In this document: one piece after another, positions 33,582 to 42,799 of the stretch
Layout: every line of letters begins with the position of its first letter
How positions within the stretch are numbered: the stretch's first letter is position 1
Source: Nocardia brasiliensis ATCC 700358
GTDB taxonomy: Bacteria; Actinomycetota; Actinomycetes; Mycobacteriales; Mycobacteriaceae
Length of the DNA stretch: 64,000 nucleotides
Direction of reading: 5' to 3'
Assembly (NCBI RefSeq): GCF_000250675.2
Contig: NC_018681.1
Coordinates: forward strand, 7,006,001-7,070,000
The notes under the pieces: generated by a model
Database searches by the model: none
The model's input: only the letters and a program-made list of their open reading frames with translations
What the model was told of the DNA's origin: nothing
Position numbers and translations under genes: made by a program

Positions 33582-34733
33582 ATGGACGCTGACATCATTC
33601 CCTTCCGGATCCAGATTCCGCAGGTCGAGCTCGATGATCTGCGTAACCGCCTGGCCCGGACCCGATCGCCGTACCCCGTGCCCGGTGCCGACGCACAGTG
33701 GGACCGTGGCATCCCTCCGCGCTACCTGCACGAACTGGCCGCTCACTGGGCGGAGGAGTTCGATTGGCGAGCCCACGAGGCCCAGTTGAACACCTACGCC
33801 CAGTTCCGCACCGAAATCGACGGCCAGACAATCCATTTCCTGCACCTGCGATCACCGGAGCCGAACGCGGTCCCGCTCCTGCTCAATCACAGTTACCCCA
33901 CCTCGTTCGTGGAGTTCCTCGCGGCCAGCGGACCGCTGACCGACCCGCGCGCACACGGCGGCGACCCGGCCGACGCCTTCCACCTCGTGATCCCCTCGCT
34001 GCCCGGCTTCGTCTTCTCCAGCCCGCTCTCCGCGCGCGGTTGGCACCTCGAACGGACCGCGCTCGCGTTCGGGGAGCTGATGACCCGACTCGGTTACGAA
34101 CGCTTCGGTGCCGAAGGCGGCGATCTCGGCGCCGGTGTGACCGGCCGGCTGGCCGCACTGCTGCCTGATCGTGTGATCGGCGCACTCACCCACGGCGATC
34201 GGCTGCAGCTCGGTATGGCGGGCGAGGATTTCCCGGTACCGGACGGCCTGAGTCCGCAGCAACGCACCGAACTCGAATCAGCGCAACGAAGCTGGTCGCA
34301 GGGCAAAGGCTATCGCGTGTTGCAGTCCACCCAGCCCAATGCCCTCGCGGCGGGCTTGGCCGACTCCCCCATCCTGCAACTGGCCTGGATCGCCGAGAAG
34401 CTCGCCGCGTGGGCCAATCCGGCCACGCCCATCAGCCGCGAGCATGTGCTGATCACCGCCAGCCTCTACTGGTTCACCCGAACTGGACCGGCGGCAGCCG
34501 ACTTCTACTGGGAGATGGCGCACGCCGAGAACGCGGGCTGGGGCGCGCAGTCAGATGTGCCGCACGGGGCGTCGGTGTTCTACACCGATCCGCTCGTCCG
34601 CAAAGTTCTCGACCCCGGCGACCAGGTCGCTTTCTTCCGGGAGCACGAAGCAGGCGGCCACTTCCCCGCGATCGAAGTTCCGGACCTGTTCGTCGACGAC
34701 ATCCGCGATTTCTTCCGGCAGCTCCGCGGGTGA
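33582..34733 (+). CDS. Epoxide hydrolase-like alpha/beta hydrolase (EHN domain)
   Basis: A protein of 383 residues with the epoxide hydrolase N-terminal domain (FRIQIPQVELDDLRNRLART) and an alpha/beta hydrolase core. The nucleophile aspartate is in GGDLGAG, and the catalytic histidine in EAGGHFPAIE. The oxyanion region reads LLNHSYPTSFVEF in place of the usual HGWP. The ATG at 33582 is preferred over a TTG nine bases earlier. The likely reaction is opening of an epoxide to a diol; the substrate is unknown. Confidence 0.85.
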   Translation: MDADIIPFRIQIPQVELDDLRNRLARTRSPYPVPGADAQWDRGIPPRYLHELAAHWAEEFDWRAHEAQLNTYAQFRTEIDGQTIHFLHLRSPEPNAVPLLLNHSYPTSFVEFLAASGPLTDPRAHGGDPADAFHLVIPSLPGFVFSSPLSARGWHLERTALAFGELMTRLGYERFGAEGGDLGAGVTGRLAALLPDRVIGALTHGDRLQLGMAGEDFPVPDGLSPQQRTELESAQRSWSQGKGYRVLQSTQPNALAAGLADSPILQLAWIAEKLAAWANPATPISREHVLITASLYWFTRTGPAAADFYWEMAHAENAGWGAQSDVPHGASVFYTDPLVRKVLDPGDQVAFFREHEAGGHFPAIEVPDLFVDDIRDFFRQLRG

Positions 34734-34861
34734 CACTCGCCGCCAGCGGCCGGACCACTGGGAACGCTGTGGGTTTGGGTTCGTCCGCGAGGCGGGCGGT
34801 GTGTCGGAGGAGACGGGACGGAATTGTTCCGCGATTGAGTGTGGGGAGTGAAGATCAGGAG

Positions 34862-35380
34862 ATGGAGTATGCGCCGGGCGAGCCCTCGTTCACCTATCCG
34901 GAAGTCGGTGCCACCAGCGGTGAACCGCCGCAGGGGTATCACCATTTCCGGTTACGGCGGCGGATCGGGCAGGGGCGGGCGCTGTTCGAGCATGCGGCGG
35001 TGGAGATTCTCGGGTATCGAATGCAGAAGGGAACCCACATCTTTCATGCCGCGTCCACGCCGACAGCCGAGCCGGGTACCCGGCTCACGGTACGACTCGG
35101 CGTCGGACCGCTGAGCATCATCGCGCCATGCCAGGTGGTGTATGTGCTGGCCGCACCGAATCAACGCGGCTTCGCCTACGGCACTTTGCCCGGGCACCCG
35201 GAGATCGGCGAGGAACTGTTCGCCGTCGAATACGACCCGGCCGACGACAGCGTCTACGGCGTGGTCACCGCGTTCTCCCGCCCAGGCACCTGGTACACCC
35301 GCCTCGGTGGCCCAGTGGTGCGCGGAATCCAGCGGTTCTTCGCGGGTCGATACATCCGCACCCTGTCCACCAGCGTGTAG
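34862..35380 (+). CDS. DUF1990 family protein
   Basis: A protein of 172 residues matching DUF1990: FTYPEVGATSGEPPQGYHHF, ILGYRMQKGTHIF, YGTLPGHPEIGEELFAVEYD and a C-terminal RYIRTLST. The fold is probably START/lipocalin-like with a hydrophobic pocket, but function is unknown. A GTG at 34841, seven codons upstream, is an alternative start. It converges on the DoxX-like gene across a clear hairpin. Confidence 0.8.
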   Translation: MEYAPGEPSFTYPEVGATSGEPPQGYHHFRLRRRIGQGRALFEHAAVEILGYRMQKGTHIFHAASTPTAEPGTRLTVRLGVGPLSIIAPCQVVYVLAAPNQRGFAYGTLPGHPEIGEELFAVEYDPADDSVYGVVTAFSRPGTWYTRLGGPVVRGIQRFFAGRYIRTLSTSV

Positions 35381-35392
35381 CGCACGTGCAGA

Positions 35393-35428
35393 GCGCACGC
35401 CCGACTCGCCAGGAGTGCGGGCGTGCGC
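35393..35428. terminator. Bidirectional hairpin terminator
   Basis: GCGCACGCCCG and CGGGCGTGCGC form a perfect 11-pair stem with a 14-base loop between two convergent genes (DUF1990 and the DoxX-like gene). Confidence 0.7.
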
Positions 35429-35442
35429 CCACAGGGGCGCAT

Positions 35443-36792
35443 TCATCGGAAGTAGATGTAGTCCTGGACCCAGTGGAACCCACGGCTACGGAGGGTGAAG
35501 GTGTTCAGGTCGACGCGTTCGAGGGTGATCACTACTGGGCGATCGCGGAGGGTACCGCGGAGAAGCAGTTGGTTCGGGGTGGGTTGTTCGTGCGCCAACG
35601 TCGCCAAGGGTGTTGTGGTACCGGTGGTTTCAACGGTGCCGAGTTCCACGGTCCCGTTGGGCAGGAAGGTGGCGCCGACGGGGATGAGGTCGCCGTCCAT
35701 CTCCTGGTAGGTCGCCTGCTGCGGATCATCGAAAACCAGCCGTTGCCAACGGGTCTCGTCGGTGGTCAAAGGTGGGAGGGTTCGACTGTCGAGCGTGAAC
35801 TCGCGGACGTCCCAGATGCCGTACAGCTCGGATTTGGGGCTGGCGGGACCGTACTGTTCCTGCCAGACCCGCCAGCGGTCGGTGCCGCTGATCAGCGCGA
35901 TCCAGATACCCAGACACACGGTGAGCCATAGTGCGACGCGGTTCTTCCGGTCGTCGGCGAACAGCGCGGGTTGCGTCAACGGCTCGCACGCACGTTGGCG
36001 CACGAAGACATCGACCAGCCGGCGCAGATACGGCGCGAGCAGGATCAGGCAGATCATCAACAGGTGCGAGGCGAGCAGCTTCTCCGGTATGTCGAAGGCC
36101 ATGTTCATCAGCAGAATCTGCGCGCAGCTCGCCAGACTCAACGCGGTACCGAGCACCGTGGTCCGAGACACGAAGACCAGTGCCCCGGCCACGACTTCCA
36201 CTGCGCCGAGCGTCATCTCGTACGGATAAGAGCTGCCGACCTGCAACCACAGCACCGACGCCGGGCTCATATCGCCGTACGGTTGCAACAGCTGAGCCAA
36301 CCCGGGGCCGGGCATCTGTGTGGGGATCAGTTTGGCGAACCCGAACCCCAGCATCGTCGCGCCCAAGGACATCCGGAGGAACAGCGTGAACCACGCCATC
36401 AGCCGGGGGTGCGAGGCGCGAGAGTCGAAGACCGTCCACACCGCGGCGGCGACCACGGCGACGACGAGGACGCAGAACATCAGCACCCAGGCGGCCGTCT
36501 GATCGCCCGCGCCGGAGTCCTGGTGCAGCGCGGTATCGACCCCGAAAACCATCCGGCCCACCCAACCGGTGATCGGATCCGTGTGGGACGGGATCCACCA
36601 CCCGCTGTATCCGCGGAACCACGGTCCGAATAGTCCGATCACCGTGAAGGGAACGAAATTCAGGAGCAGGTTGTACAGGCCGAAATAAACGACGCAGAAC
36701 CGGAACGCGATCTGTGTGGCCGGATGCCAATCATTCTGCGTGGCAACGGTTTCGGCGGTGTGCGTATCCTCGGCGAGCCGCTGACCCGTCAC
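35443..36792 (-). CDS. DoxX-like multi-pass membrane protein
   Basis: A protein of 449 residues with about seven or eight hydrophobic segments. LGATMLGFGFAKLIPTQMP and YPYEMTLGAVEVVAGALVF resemble DoxX-type helices. The last 130 residues are a soluble domain with beta strands (LYGIWDVREFTLDSR, then TLERVDLNTFTLRSRGFHWV). Length is greater than simple DoxX proteins. It is likely an integral protein of the cytoplasmic membrane; DoxX relatives act in quinone or thiol redox chemistry, but no such motif is clear here. Confidence 0.65.
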   Translation of the reverse strand: MTGQRLAEDTHTAETVATQNDWHPATQIAFRFCVVYFGLYNLLLNFVPFTVIGLFGPWFRGYSGWWIPSHTDPITGWVGRMVFGVDTALHQDSGAGDQTAAWVLMFCVLVVAVVAAAVWTVFDSRASHPRLMAWFTLFLRMSLGATMLGFGFAKLIPTQMPGPGLAQLLQPYGDMSPASVLWLQVGSSYPYEMTLGAVEVVAGALVFVSRTTVLGTALSLASCAQILLMNMAFDIPEKLLASHLLMICLILLAPYLRRLVDVFVRQRACEPLTQPALFADDRKNRVALWLTVCLGIWIALISGTDRWRVWQEQYGPASPKSELYGIWDVREFTLDSRTLPPLTTDETRWQRLVFDDPQQATYQEMDGDLIPVGATFLPNGTVELGTVETTGTTTPLATLAHEQPTPNQLLLRGTLRDRPVVITLERVDLNTFTLRSRGFHWVQDYIYFR

Positions 36793-37141
36793 CGCGGTAC
36801 CCCGCAGAGGTAGGCGCTCCGAACCTGGTGCTCACGATCTCCGACTGCACAGCGCCGCTCGAAGGGTTCGATCTGGCGCGCTTCGCATTCGAGGGAACGC
36901 GCCCCGACCCCCACGCGAACGGCCGACCCGAACCGGTCGAACCCGGCCGGTTGACTCTGATTCATGCCTCCAGTGAAGGCAGTGCGGTGTTGCGGGCGCA
37001 TATGCGATTTTCGATACGCCCGCGATATGTCCCGTTCGGCAGGATCTCGAAGTACCTGTGCCGTCGTCCAGACTGAGGCGGGTTCGCCTCGGGCACAAAC
37101 TGAGCCGAACCCGGCCGAGTTCCGGACAACCGGTACGTCCC
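36793..37141. other. Non-coding gap between DoxX-like and YqeY-like genes
   Basis: About 350 bases. Open frames cross it on both strands but lack ribosome sites and recognisable motifs. No terminator or operator was seen. Confidence 0.4.
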
Positions 37142-37495
37142 TTAGAGCTGCGCCTCCAGCGCTTCTGCTTGCGCACGCAGCTCCGCCGCTTGTTCAGTGC
37201 GTTCGTGCGTCTCGTACTGAGCTGCGACAGTGCGACGTTCGGCGATCTCCGCGCGCACGATCTGCTCGACGTCGGATTCGGTGAGCTCACGACGCGCCAC
37301 CTCCGCCACACCGAGTCCGACCGCGGAGCCTTCCACCGAACCGGCGCGGTGCTCGCCGACATCGACGGCCTCCGCGTTGTCGATGGCGCCGAGGGTGGAT
37401 CGCAGTGCGGAGATCGCTTGGCGATCGCGGGCCTTCATCGCGACGGACAGTGCGTCGCGCAGCCGCGTCCGCAATGGGGGTCGTTCGATTGACAT
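37142..37495 (-). CDS. YqeY-like protein, short form
   Basis: A helical protein of 117 residues that resembles the GatB/YqeY domain: LRDALSVAMKARDRQAISAL at the start and LTESDVEQIVRAEIAERRTV later. Usual YqeY proteins are about 148 residues, so the C-terminal part is shorter. YqeY relatives share the tRNA-binding tail domain of GatB; a tRNA-related role is inferred only. ATG 37495 is preferred. It follows the alkylsulfatase gene on the same strand. Confidence 0.7.
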   Translation of the reverse strand: MSIERPPLRTRLRDALSVAMKARDRQAISALRSTLGAIDNAEAVDVGEHRAGSVEGSAVGLGVAEVARRELTESDVEQIVRAEIAERRTVAAQYETHERTEQAAELRAQAEALEAQL

Positions 37496-37550
37496 GATCA
37501 CCACCGTAAGGAGAAGGGCTACCGGCGTCGAACGGGTTTCGACCGGCGGA

Positions 37551-39467
37551 TTACCCGATCGTCCCGCGCGGCGTGACGATCGTGAAGTCCGGGTCGGGTG
37601 CGTCGAACACGCCGACCAGCTCGGCCAGCTTGGTGACGTCGCCTTCGATCTGGATATCGCCCGCGGCGGCCGCGACCCCGAAATCCTCGCCGAGCAAAAG
37701 GACCCGGACGAGCGTCGATTTCGTCAACGTGAAGGTCGCGTCGGGTTCCGGCAGTGCCACCCCGTCCGGCCGCTCGTAGTGGGTCAATCGTCCGTTGCGT
37801 AGTTCCAGGCGGTGAGTGCGCTTCTCGTCGCTGAGTTCCCATTCGGTGACGACCCGCTGATTCCACGCCTTCGGCCCGTCGACCCGCAACGCCATCGCGT
37901 CGAAGATCTGCTCCACGGTCAGCGCGGCGAGCATGGTCGGCGAGTTGGCCTTGGTGGGCGTGCCGAACGAACCGTAGCGCAGCTCGTAGGCACCGCTCAG
38001 GTAGAAGTTGCGCCAGGTGGCATTCTCCGCACCGTAGCCGAGCTGTTCGAAAGTGCTGGCCTGCAACGCTTTGGCGGCATCGTTGGCGGGGTCGGCGAAG
38101 ATCACGTAGTTGACCACCTCGGCGACCCATCGGTAGTCACCCGCCTCGTAGGACTCACGTGCTTTGCGCAGCACCTCCTCGGCACCGCCCATGAATTCCA
38201 CGTGCCGCCTTGCGGATTCGACCGGCGGATGTTCCCAGAGATGGGCCGGATTGCCGTCGAACCACCCCATGTACCGCTGATAGATCGCTTTGACATTGTG
38301 GTTGACCGACCCGTAGTAACCCCGGGTGTGCCAGACGCCGTCGACCGCCGGTGGCAGGGTGAGCATTTCGGCGATCTCGGCGCCGACGTAGCCCTGGTTC
38401 AGCAGCCGTAAGGTCTGGTCGTTCAGGTATCCGTATAGATCACGTTGCAGTGCAAGAAATTCCACCAGCCGATCGGTCCCCCAGGTGGGCCAGTGGTGCG
38501 ACGCGAACACCACCTCCGATTCGCGCGCGAACAGATTGATCGCCTCGGTCAGGTATTTCGCCCAGACGTACGGATCACGCACCAGCGCGCCGCGCAGTGT
38601 CAGGAGGTTGTGCAAAGTGTGCGTGGCGTTTTCGGCCATACACAGTGCCCGCTGGTCCGGGAAGTAGAAGTTCATCTCGGCGGGAGCTTCGGTGCCGGGC
38701 GTGATCTGGAAGACGATGCGGACGCCGTCGACCGTCTCCTCCTGACCGGTCGTCGTGATATCGACAGTCGGCGGGATCAAGGTGACAGTGCCGACCGAGG
38801 TGGTCTGCCCGAGGCCGGCGCCCACCGCGCCGAGCGGCCCACGCGGCAACACCGCGCCGTACATGTATCCGGCTCGACGCGCCATGGCGGTGCCCGCGTA
38901 AATGTTCTCGGCCACCGCGTGTTCCATGAAGCCCGCCGGCGCGAGGACGGGGCAACGACCTGCCGCCACATCCTCGGTCGTGGTCACTCCCAGCGCACCG
39001 CCGAAATGGTCCACGTGCGAATGGGTGTAGATCAGACCGGTCACCGGCCGGTCCCCGCGGTGCGCCCGATACAGCGCGAGGCCGGCCGCCGCGGTCTCCT
39101 GCGAGATCAGCGGATCGATCACGACAACACCGGTCCGGCCCTCGACCAGGGTCATGTTCGACAGGTCGAGGCCGCGAATCTGATAGATCCCCTCGGTGAC
39201 CTCGAACAACCCCTGTTTGATCGCCAAGCCGGACTGCCGCCAGAGACTGGGATTCACCGAGGCAGGACAGGACGCACGCAGGAAGTCGTAGGAGTCGTTG
39301 TCCCACACCACGGTTCCGTCGGGCGCGGTCACCACCCCGGGTTCCAGCGCGGCAATGAACCCGCGGTCGGCGTCGGCGAGGTCGGCGGTATCGCCGAACG
39401 GCATCGCTGCGGCCGCACGCTGTTGCTCCGCGACGATGAAGTCGCTCGGCTCGGTCGCTGTGCTCAT
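37551..39467 (-). CDS. SdsA1-type alkylsulfatase (metallo-beta-lactamase fold)
   Basis: A protein of 638 residues. The metallo-beta-lactamase motif THSHVDHFGG binds two zinc ions, and further ligands lie in MAENATHTLHN. The middle has a helical dimerisation part with GYYGSVNHNVKAIYQRYMGW, and the end is an SCP2-like domain (RLELRNGRLTHY). The family hydrolyses medium-chain alkyl sulfates such as SDS. No signal peptide is visible. It is followed by the YqeY-like gene. The natural substrate may be a host or environmental sulfate ester. Confidence 0.9.
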   Translation of the reverse strand: MSTATEPSDFIVAEQQRAAAAMPFGDTADLADADRGFIAALEPGVVTAPDGTVVWDNDSYDFLRASCPASVNPSLWRQSGLAIKQGLFEVTEGIYQIRGLDLSNMTLVEGRTGVVVIDPLISQETAAAGLALYRAHRGDRPVTGLIYTHSHVDHFGGALGVTTTEDVAAGRCPVLAPAGFMEHAVAENIYAGTAMARRAGYMYGAVLPRGPLGAVGAGLGQTTSVGTVTLIPPTVDITTTGQEETVDGVRIVFQITPGTEAPAEMNFYFPDQRALCMAENATHTLHNLLTLRGALVRDPYVWAKYLTEAINLFARESEVVFASHHWPTWGTDRLVEFLALQRDLYGYLNDQTLRLLNQGYVGAEIAEMLTLPPAVDGVWHTRGYYGSVNHNVKAIYQRYMGWFDGNPAHLWEHPPVESARRHVEFMGGAEEVLRKARESYEAGDYRWVAEVVNYVIFADPANDAAKALQASTFEQLGYGAENATWRNFYLSGAYELRYGSFGTPTKANSPTMLAALTVEQIFDAMALRVDGPKAWNQRVVTEWELSDEKRTHRLELRNGRLTHYERPDGVALPEPDATFTLTKSTLVRVLLLGEDFGVAAAAGDIQIEGDVTKLAELVGVFDAPDPDFTIVTPRGTIG

Positions 39468-39516
39468 GTCATCCTCCTGGAAGTCGAGTGCCGAAAGATG
39501 CTGTGCCGTGGATGTA

Positions 39517-39825
39517 CTAAGGCCATGGATCGGTCACCGTGATGACCGCGGCGAGCACGGCCACCGCGACGACGACCGTGGTCGCCACGGCGACAACGGT
39601 TCTGCCGTGGCCGTAGTGGCCCGAATGCAAACTGCGGTTGCGGGCGAAACTGGCGCCGGCCAACGCCGCCATGGTGAGCGCGGCACCGATCGGTGCGAGC
39701 ATCGCGGGACGCCACCCGCTGGTCACCGCGTGATTCAAGAACAGCGCGCCGGTGAGCATGGCGGCGACCGCCGTGCGCCGCCAAGCGAGCGCGGTGCGTT
39801 CGGCGGCGAGTCCGGCGCGGCTCAT
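39517..39825 (-). CDS. DUF202 membrane protein
   Basis: A protein of 102 residues. The DUF202 signature AAERTALAWRRTAVAAML opens the protein. Three hydrophobic segments follow, the last being TVVVAVAVLAAVITV. It is a small cytoplasmic-membrane protein of unknown function. Its ATG overlaps the stop of the second DUF202 gene by four bases. Confidence 0.8.
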   Translation of the reverse strand: MSRAGLAAERTALAWRRTAVAAMLTGALFLNHAVTSGWRPAMLAPIGAALTMAALAGASFARNRSLHSGHYGHGRTVVAVATTVVVAVAVLAAVITVTDPWP

Positions 39826-40187
39826 CGGAGCAACACCGCGACCGTCGCGAGGATCGAGACCACCGCGATCCCGGCCGAAAGGATCGGCACCAACACGGTT
39901 TCGGGCAGCGGCTGCCCCTGCCGCATCGCCACGCCGACCCGTCGCCAATGCGCGTACGCACCGACCGCAACGACCACCGCCAACACCAGGCAGCTGAGCG
40001 CGAGCGCCCGCCGCACGCCACCCATCCGGAACGGTTGCACCAGCGTGTGCACCGCGACGCCACCGGCGAGCAAGCCGAGCGCCGTGCGCATCCAGGCCAG
40101 GAAGGTGCGTTCGTTGGCGAGGGTGAACCGGTAGTCGAGGTCCTCTTCCCCGTCCTCGGATTCGGCGTCCGGGCTCGGCAGCGTCAT
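39822..40187 (-). CDS. YidH-like DUF202 membrane protein
   Basis: A protein of 121 residues with an acidic N-terminus, then RFTLANERTFLAWMRTALGL, the YidH/DUF202 motif, and three membrane segments (LLAGGVAVHTLV, LALSCLVLAVVVAVGAY, LVPILSAGIAVVSILATVAV). YidH and its partner usually lie together, as here. Function unknown. Confidence 0.85.
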   Translation of the reverse strand: MTLPSPDAESEDGEEDLDYRFTLANERTFLAWMRTALGLLAGGVAVHTLVQPFRMGGVRRALALSCLVLAVVVAVGAYAHWRRVGVAMRQGQPLPETVLVPILSAGIAVVSILATVAVLLR

Positions 40188-40347
40188 GCCGCGCCGAACA
40201 GCACCGTCATCGATGCACCACGCCGGTCATCGGAATCCACTGGGCACCTTCCCACACAGGCAAACGCTCGGCTAAGCCACCCTAACCGGGCGCGCGTGGG
40301 GAATCCATGCACCGCGCGACGCCGTGACCATGCGGTTATCGCGCGAC

Positions 40348-41073
40348 TCAGACGGGGACCGCGTCCTCGAACGTCATGGCCAGCCCGGCGATGGTCGAGG
40401 TCATGATCGCGCGATGCGGCAAACGCAGCGAGCGCAGTTCGGCGGCGATGGGATGATCGCCGAGGGTCAGGGTGGCGCCGCCGGGCCGGCCGCGCACGCC
40501 GGACGGTTCCATTCGCCAAGGTGTGCAGCGGGTTACCCCGTCGATGTGCGAGTAGGCCTCGAAGGAAGCGGTCGTCCGCGTGCGGCGCGGCGTGGCGACA
40601 CCCTGTCGAACGGTCAGATCGACGATGAGATCGCCATCCTGATGGAGCGTGCCGTGCCGGAGCGGGCCGCCGTGGTGCACGTCGAAGTCGGCGAGTTGCT
40701 TGGGAAATCCCCAGATGCCGCGCCCGGCCGCCAGCGTGAAGTCGCCGTCGACCGGCAGTTGATGGATGAACACCCCGGCCTTGTTCGTCGCGAGCGCACG
40801 GAGATCGCCGCGGCCACGATCGGCCCGGTGGTGGCGGACCATGAACGAGACACCGAACTCGTTGTAGGGACCGAGATCACCGTCCACGTATTCGACGAAG
40901 ACGAGTGAGCACATCGCTCGCCCGGCGGGCAGCCGCAGCACCCGCAGACCGGAGTAGTCGATCAGTCGTTGCGCGGCGTCGGCGGGCACCAGATAGCTCG
41001 CCATGAACGCGTGGGCCAGCCGGATCCGCACGGGCATGCGAACTTCCTGGCCGAGGACCGTGTGGGTGCTCAC
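40348..41073 (-). CDS. Acetoacetate decarboxylase-family protein
   Basis: A protein of 241 residues. The family motif GIWGFPKQLADFDV contains the lysine that forms the Schiff base in acetoacetate decarboxylase. PYNEFGVSFMVRHH and VDGDFTLAAGRG also fit. GTG 41073 is the probable start. A KstR-type palindrome lies 53 bases upstream, which suggests that the gene belongs to sterol or cholesterol catabolism or a related keto-acid route. The exact substrate is unknown. Confidence 0.8.
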   Translation of the reverse strand: MSTHTVLGQEVRMPVRIRLAHAFMASYLVPADAAQRLIDYSGLRVLRLPAGRAMCSLVFVEYVDGDLGPYNEFGVSFMVRHHRADRGRGDLRALATNKAGVFIHQLPVDGDFTLAAGRGIWGFPKQLADFDVHHGGPLRHGTLHQDGDLIVDLTVRQGVATPRRTRTTASFEAYSHIDGVTRCTPWRMEPSGVRGRPGGATLTLGDHPIAAELRSLRLPHRAIMTSTIAGLAMTFEDAVPV

Positions 41074-41126
41074 TCGAACGCCTTCCCGTGCACCGCGCGG
41101 CGTGTGGCGGTACCGCTCATCAGAAT

Positions 41127-41142
41127 CTAGAACGCGTTCTAG
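41127..41142. promoter_or_regulatory. KstR-type palindromic operator
   Basis: CTAGAACGCGTTCTAG is a perfect 16-base palindrome and contains TAGAACGCGTTCTA, which fits the TnnAACnnGTTnnA consensus of KstR, the TetR-family repressor of cholesterol catabolism. It lies between the acetoacetate-decarboxylase-family gene and a secreted lipase gene and could affect either. Confidence 0.65.
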
Positions 41143-41291
41143 TTTATCAACTCGCCTTCCACCGAGACGGCTCAATCAGAAAAAGGAACACGTATCAGCA
41201 CTCCCTACGACGCCCCGATTGCGGCAATAGTGGAGCAAACAGAATCCGCGGTGCGCCCGACCACCGCCGAGGCCGAAGGATTGCCCGAACC

Positions 41292-42026
41292 ATGACAGTG
41301 CGCTCGCTGCCCGCCTTCCTTGCCATCGCCACCGCGCTGCTCACCGGCACGAGCGCGACGGCGCACGCCGCCGCCGAGCCGAGCCGCATCGTTGTGATCG
41401 TGCCCGGCCAGTACATCGGCGCGCTGCCCTACGGACCGATGGCCGACGCGCTGCGCACCGACGGAACCGAGGTGCGGGTGCTGGATCTGAACGGCTTCGA
41501 TCTCACCGCCGACGCCGCCGCCATCGATCGCGTCGTCACCGAAACCCGCGCTCAGCACCGGAATGCCGAGATCGATCTGGTGACCCACAGCATCGGCGCG
41601 ATCAGCTCCCGCCTTTATCTGAAGTCCCGTGACGGCGCTCGCCACATCGGCACCTACGTCTCGATCGGCGCGCCGCAATACGGTTCACCGGGTGCGTGCG
41701 GCCAACCCGCCGCGCCGGAAGCCTGCCCCGGGACCGAGTTCATGACCGCGCTCAACGCGGGCGACGACACCCCGGGACCGACCAGGTACTACTCGATTCG
41801 CAGCGCCCGCGAGTGGGCCGACGGCAGGCTCGACGGCGGCCAATGCCGGATGACACCGTTCCCCTCGCTCGGCAACGGCGGCCTCGACCACACCCTCGAA
41901 CCGGCCAACCCGGCTGTCTGGCAACAGGTTCGGCAGGCCCTCGCGGGCGACTGCGCCGGCGACTACGTCGACGAGCCGGACGGCGCGATCACCCCGGAGG
42001 CCACCCTCTACCCGGGCGGCGTGTAG
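41292..42026 (+). CDS. Secreted lipase-like alpha/beta hydrolase
   Basis: A protein of 244 residues with a signal peptide (FLAIATALLTGTSATAHAAA). The nucleophile elbow is THSIGAIS, after VVIVPGQYIGALPYGPMADA. The C-terminal GNGGLDHTLEPANP probably holds the catalytic histidine. Cysteines in ACGQP, EACPG, QCRM and DCAGD may form disulfides. It fits the small class 2 lipase/triacylglycerol lipase families of actinomycetes. It is divergent from the acetoacetate-decarboxylase-family gene. Confidence 0.8.
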   Translation: MTVRSLPAFLAIATALLTGTSATAHAAAEPSRIVVIVPGQYIGALPYGPMADALRTDGTEVRVLDLNGFDLTADAAAIDRVVTETRAQHRNAEIDLVTHSIGAISSRLYLKSRDGARHIGTYVSIGAPQYGSPGACGQPAAPEACPGTEFMTALNAGDDTPGPTRYYSIRSAREWADGRLDGGQCRMTPFPSLGNGGLDHTLEPANPAVWQQVRQALAGDCAGDYVDEPDGAITPEATLYPGGV

Positions 42027-42742
42027 CTCTGCTGGAATTCCACGTCGTCGCCCAGCCGCGCTTCGAGTCCGTCCAGCACACAGAGCAGACCGAAGTCGAA
42101 GGCCATGGCCCGGGCGAACTCAGGATTGGTGGGTGTCGTGGCCCGGAAGTCCGCTTGTAGTTCGGGGTAATCCCGGGCCGCGTGGTCCATCATCTCCACC
42201 ACGGACTCGCGATCGAATTCGAGTTGGCCGTAGGAGTTTCGCCAGGCGATCTCCGGTAGCACCACGCCGAGCACGTAGGACATCACCGTGCCGCTGGCGA
42301 GATAGATGTCCGTGCCGCGGAACCCGGCACCGACGTAAGCGCGGCGCAGGCGATCGGTGACGCGCAGCGCATTCGGCCCCATGCTCGGCAGTTGGCCGAT
42401 CAGCATCGCGCCCCACGGATGCGCCCGCAGCACCGCACGGAAGTTGTAGGCGAAGTCCGACAGCAGCTCTCGCCACGGCACGTCGTCGGGCTCCGGCGTA
42501 TCCGCCATCCCCCAGAACTCGTCGAGGGCCAGTTCCAGCAGTTCGTTCTTGTTGGCGACGTACCAGTAGAGGCTGGTCGCGCCGGCGCCGAGCTTGGCTC
42601 CGAGCTTGCGCATGCTCAACGCCTCGAGCCCCTCGGCGTCGAGAAGCTCCACCGCGGCGGCGATGATCTGCTCGCGATGCAGGCCCGACGCCTTGGGCCG
42701 GCGTGGTTCGCGGAGCCATACCGAATCGAACTGCTTGGTCAC
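42008..42742 (-). CDS. TetR-family regulator with TetR-C type ligand domain
   Basis: A protein of 244 residues. The HTH is ASGLHREQIIAAAVELLDAE then MRKLGAKLGAGATSLYWYV. The C-terminal part (WRELLSDFAYNFRAVLRAHP) resembles the tetracycline-repressor C-terminal domain, which often senses drugs. GTG 42742 was chosen from the divergent arrangement. It faces the MFS exporter gene, and inverted half-sites lie between them, so it is the likely repressor of that exporter. Its end overlaps the lipase end by 19 bases on the opposite strand. Confidence 0.85.
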   Translation of the reverse strand: MTKQFDSVWLREPRRPKASGLHREQIIAAAVELLDAEGLEALSMRKLGAKLGAGATSLYWYVANKNELLELALDEFWGMADTPEPDDVPWRELLSDFAYNFRAVLRAHPWGAMLIGQLPSMGPNALRVTDRLRRAYVGAGFRGTDIYLASGTVMSYVLGVVLPEIAWRNSYGQLEFDRESVVEMMDHAARDYPELQADFRATTPTNPEFARAMAFDFGLLCVLDGLEARLGDDVEFQQSYTPPG

Positions 42743-42760
42743 GAGCCCAATCCTATATTG

Positions 42761-42799
42761 ACTCGCACACTGTTCCAGTTCATCGTACGCTGTGCGAGT
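42761..42799. promoter_or_regulatory. Candidate TetR operator in the exporter promoter
   Basis: ACTCGCACA (42761-42769) and TGTGCGAGT (42791-42799) are a perfect nine-base inverted repeat. A third half-site, GTTGTACGAG, lies about 20 bases further, inside the exporter gene. The right half covers the exporter start codon, a good position for repression. Confidence 0.55.

Noticed and set aside
36714..37076. Possible small gene after the DoxX-like gene
   Set aside because: It overlaps the start of the DoxX-like gene, has no ribosome binding site and no motif.
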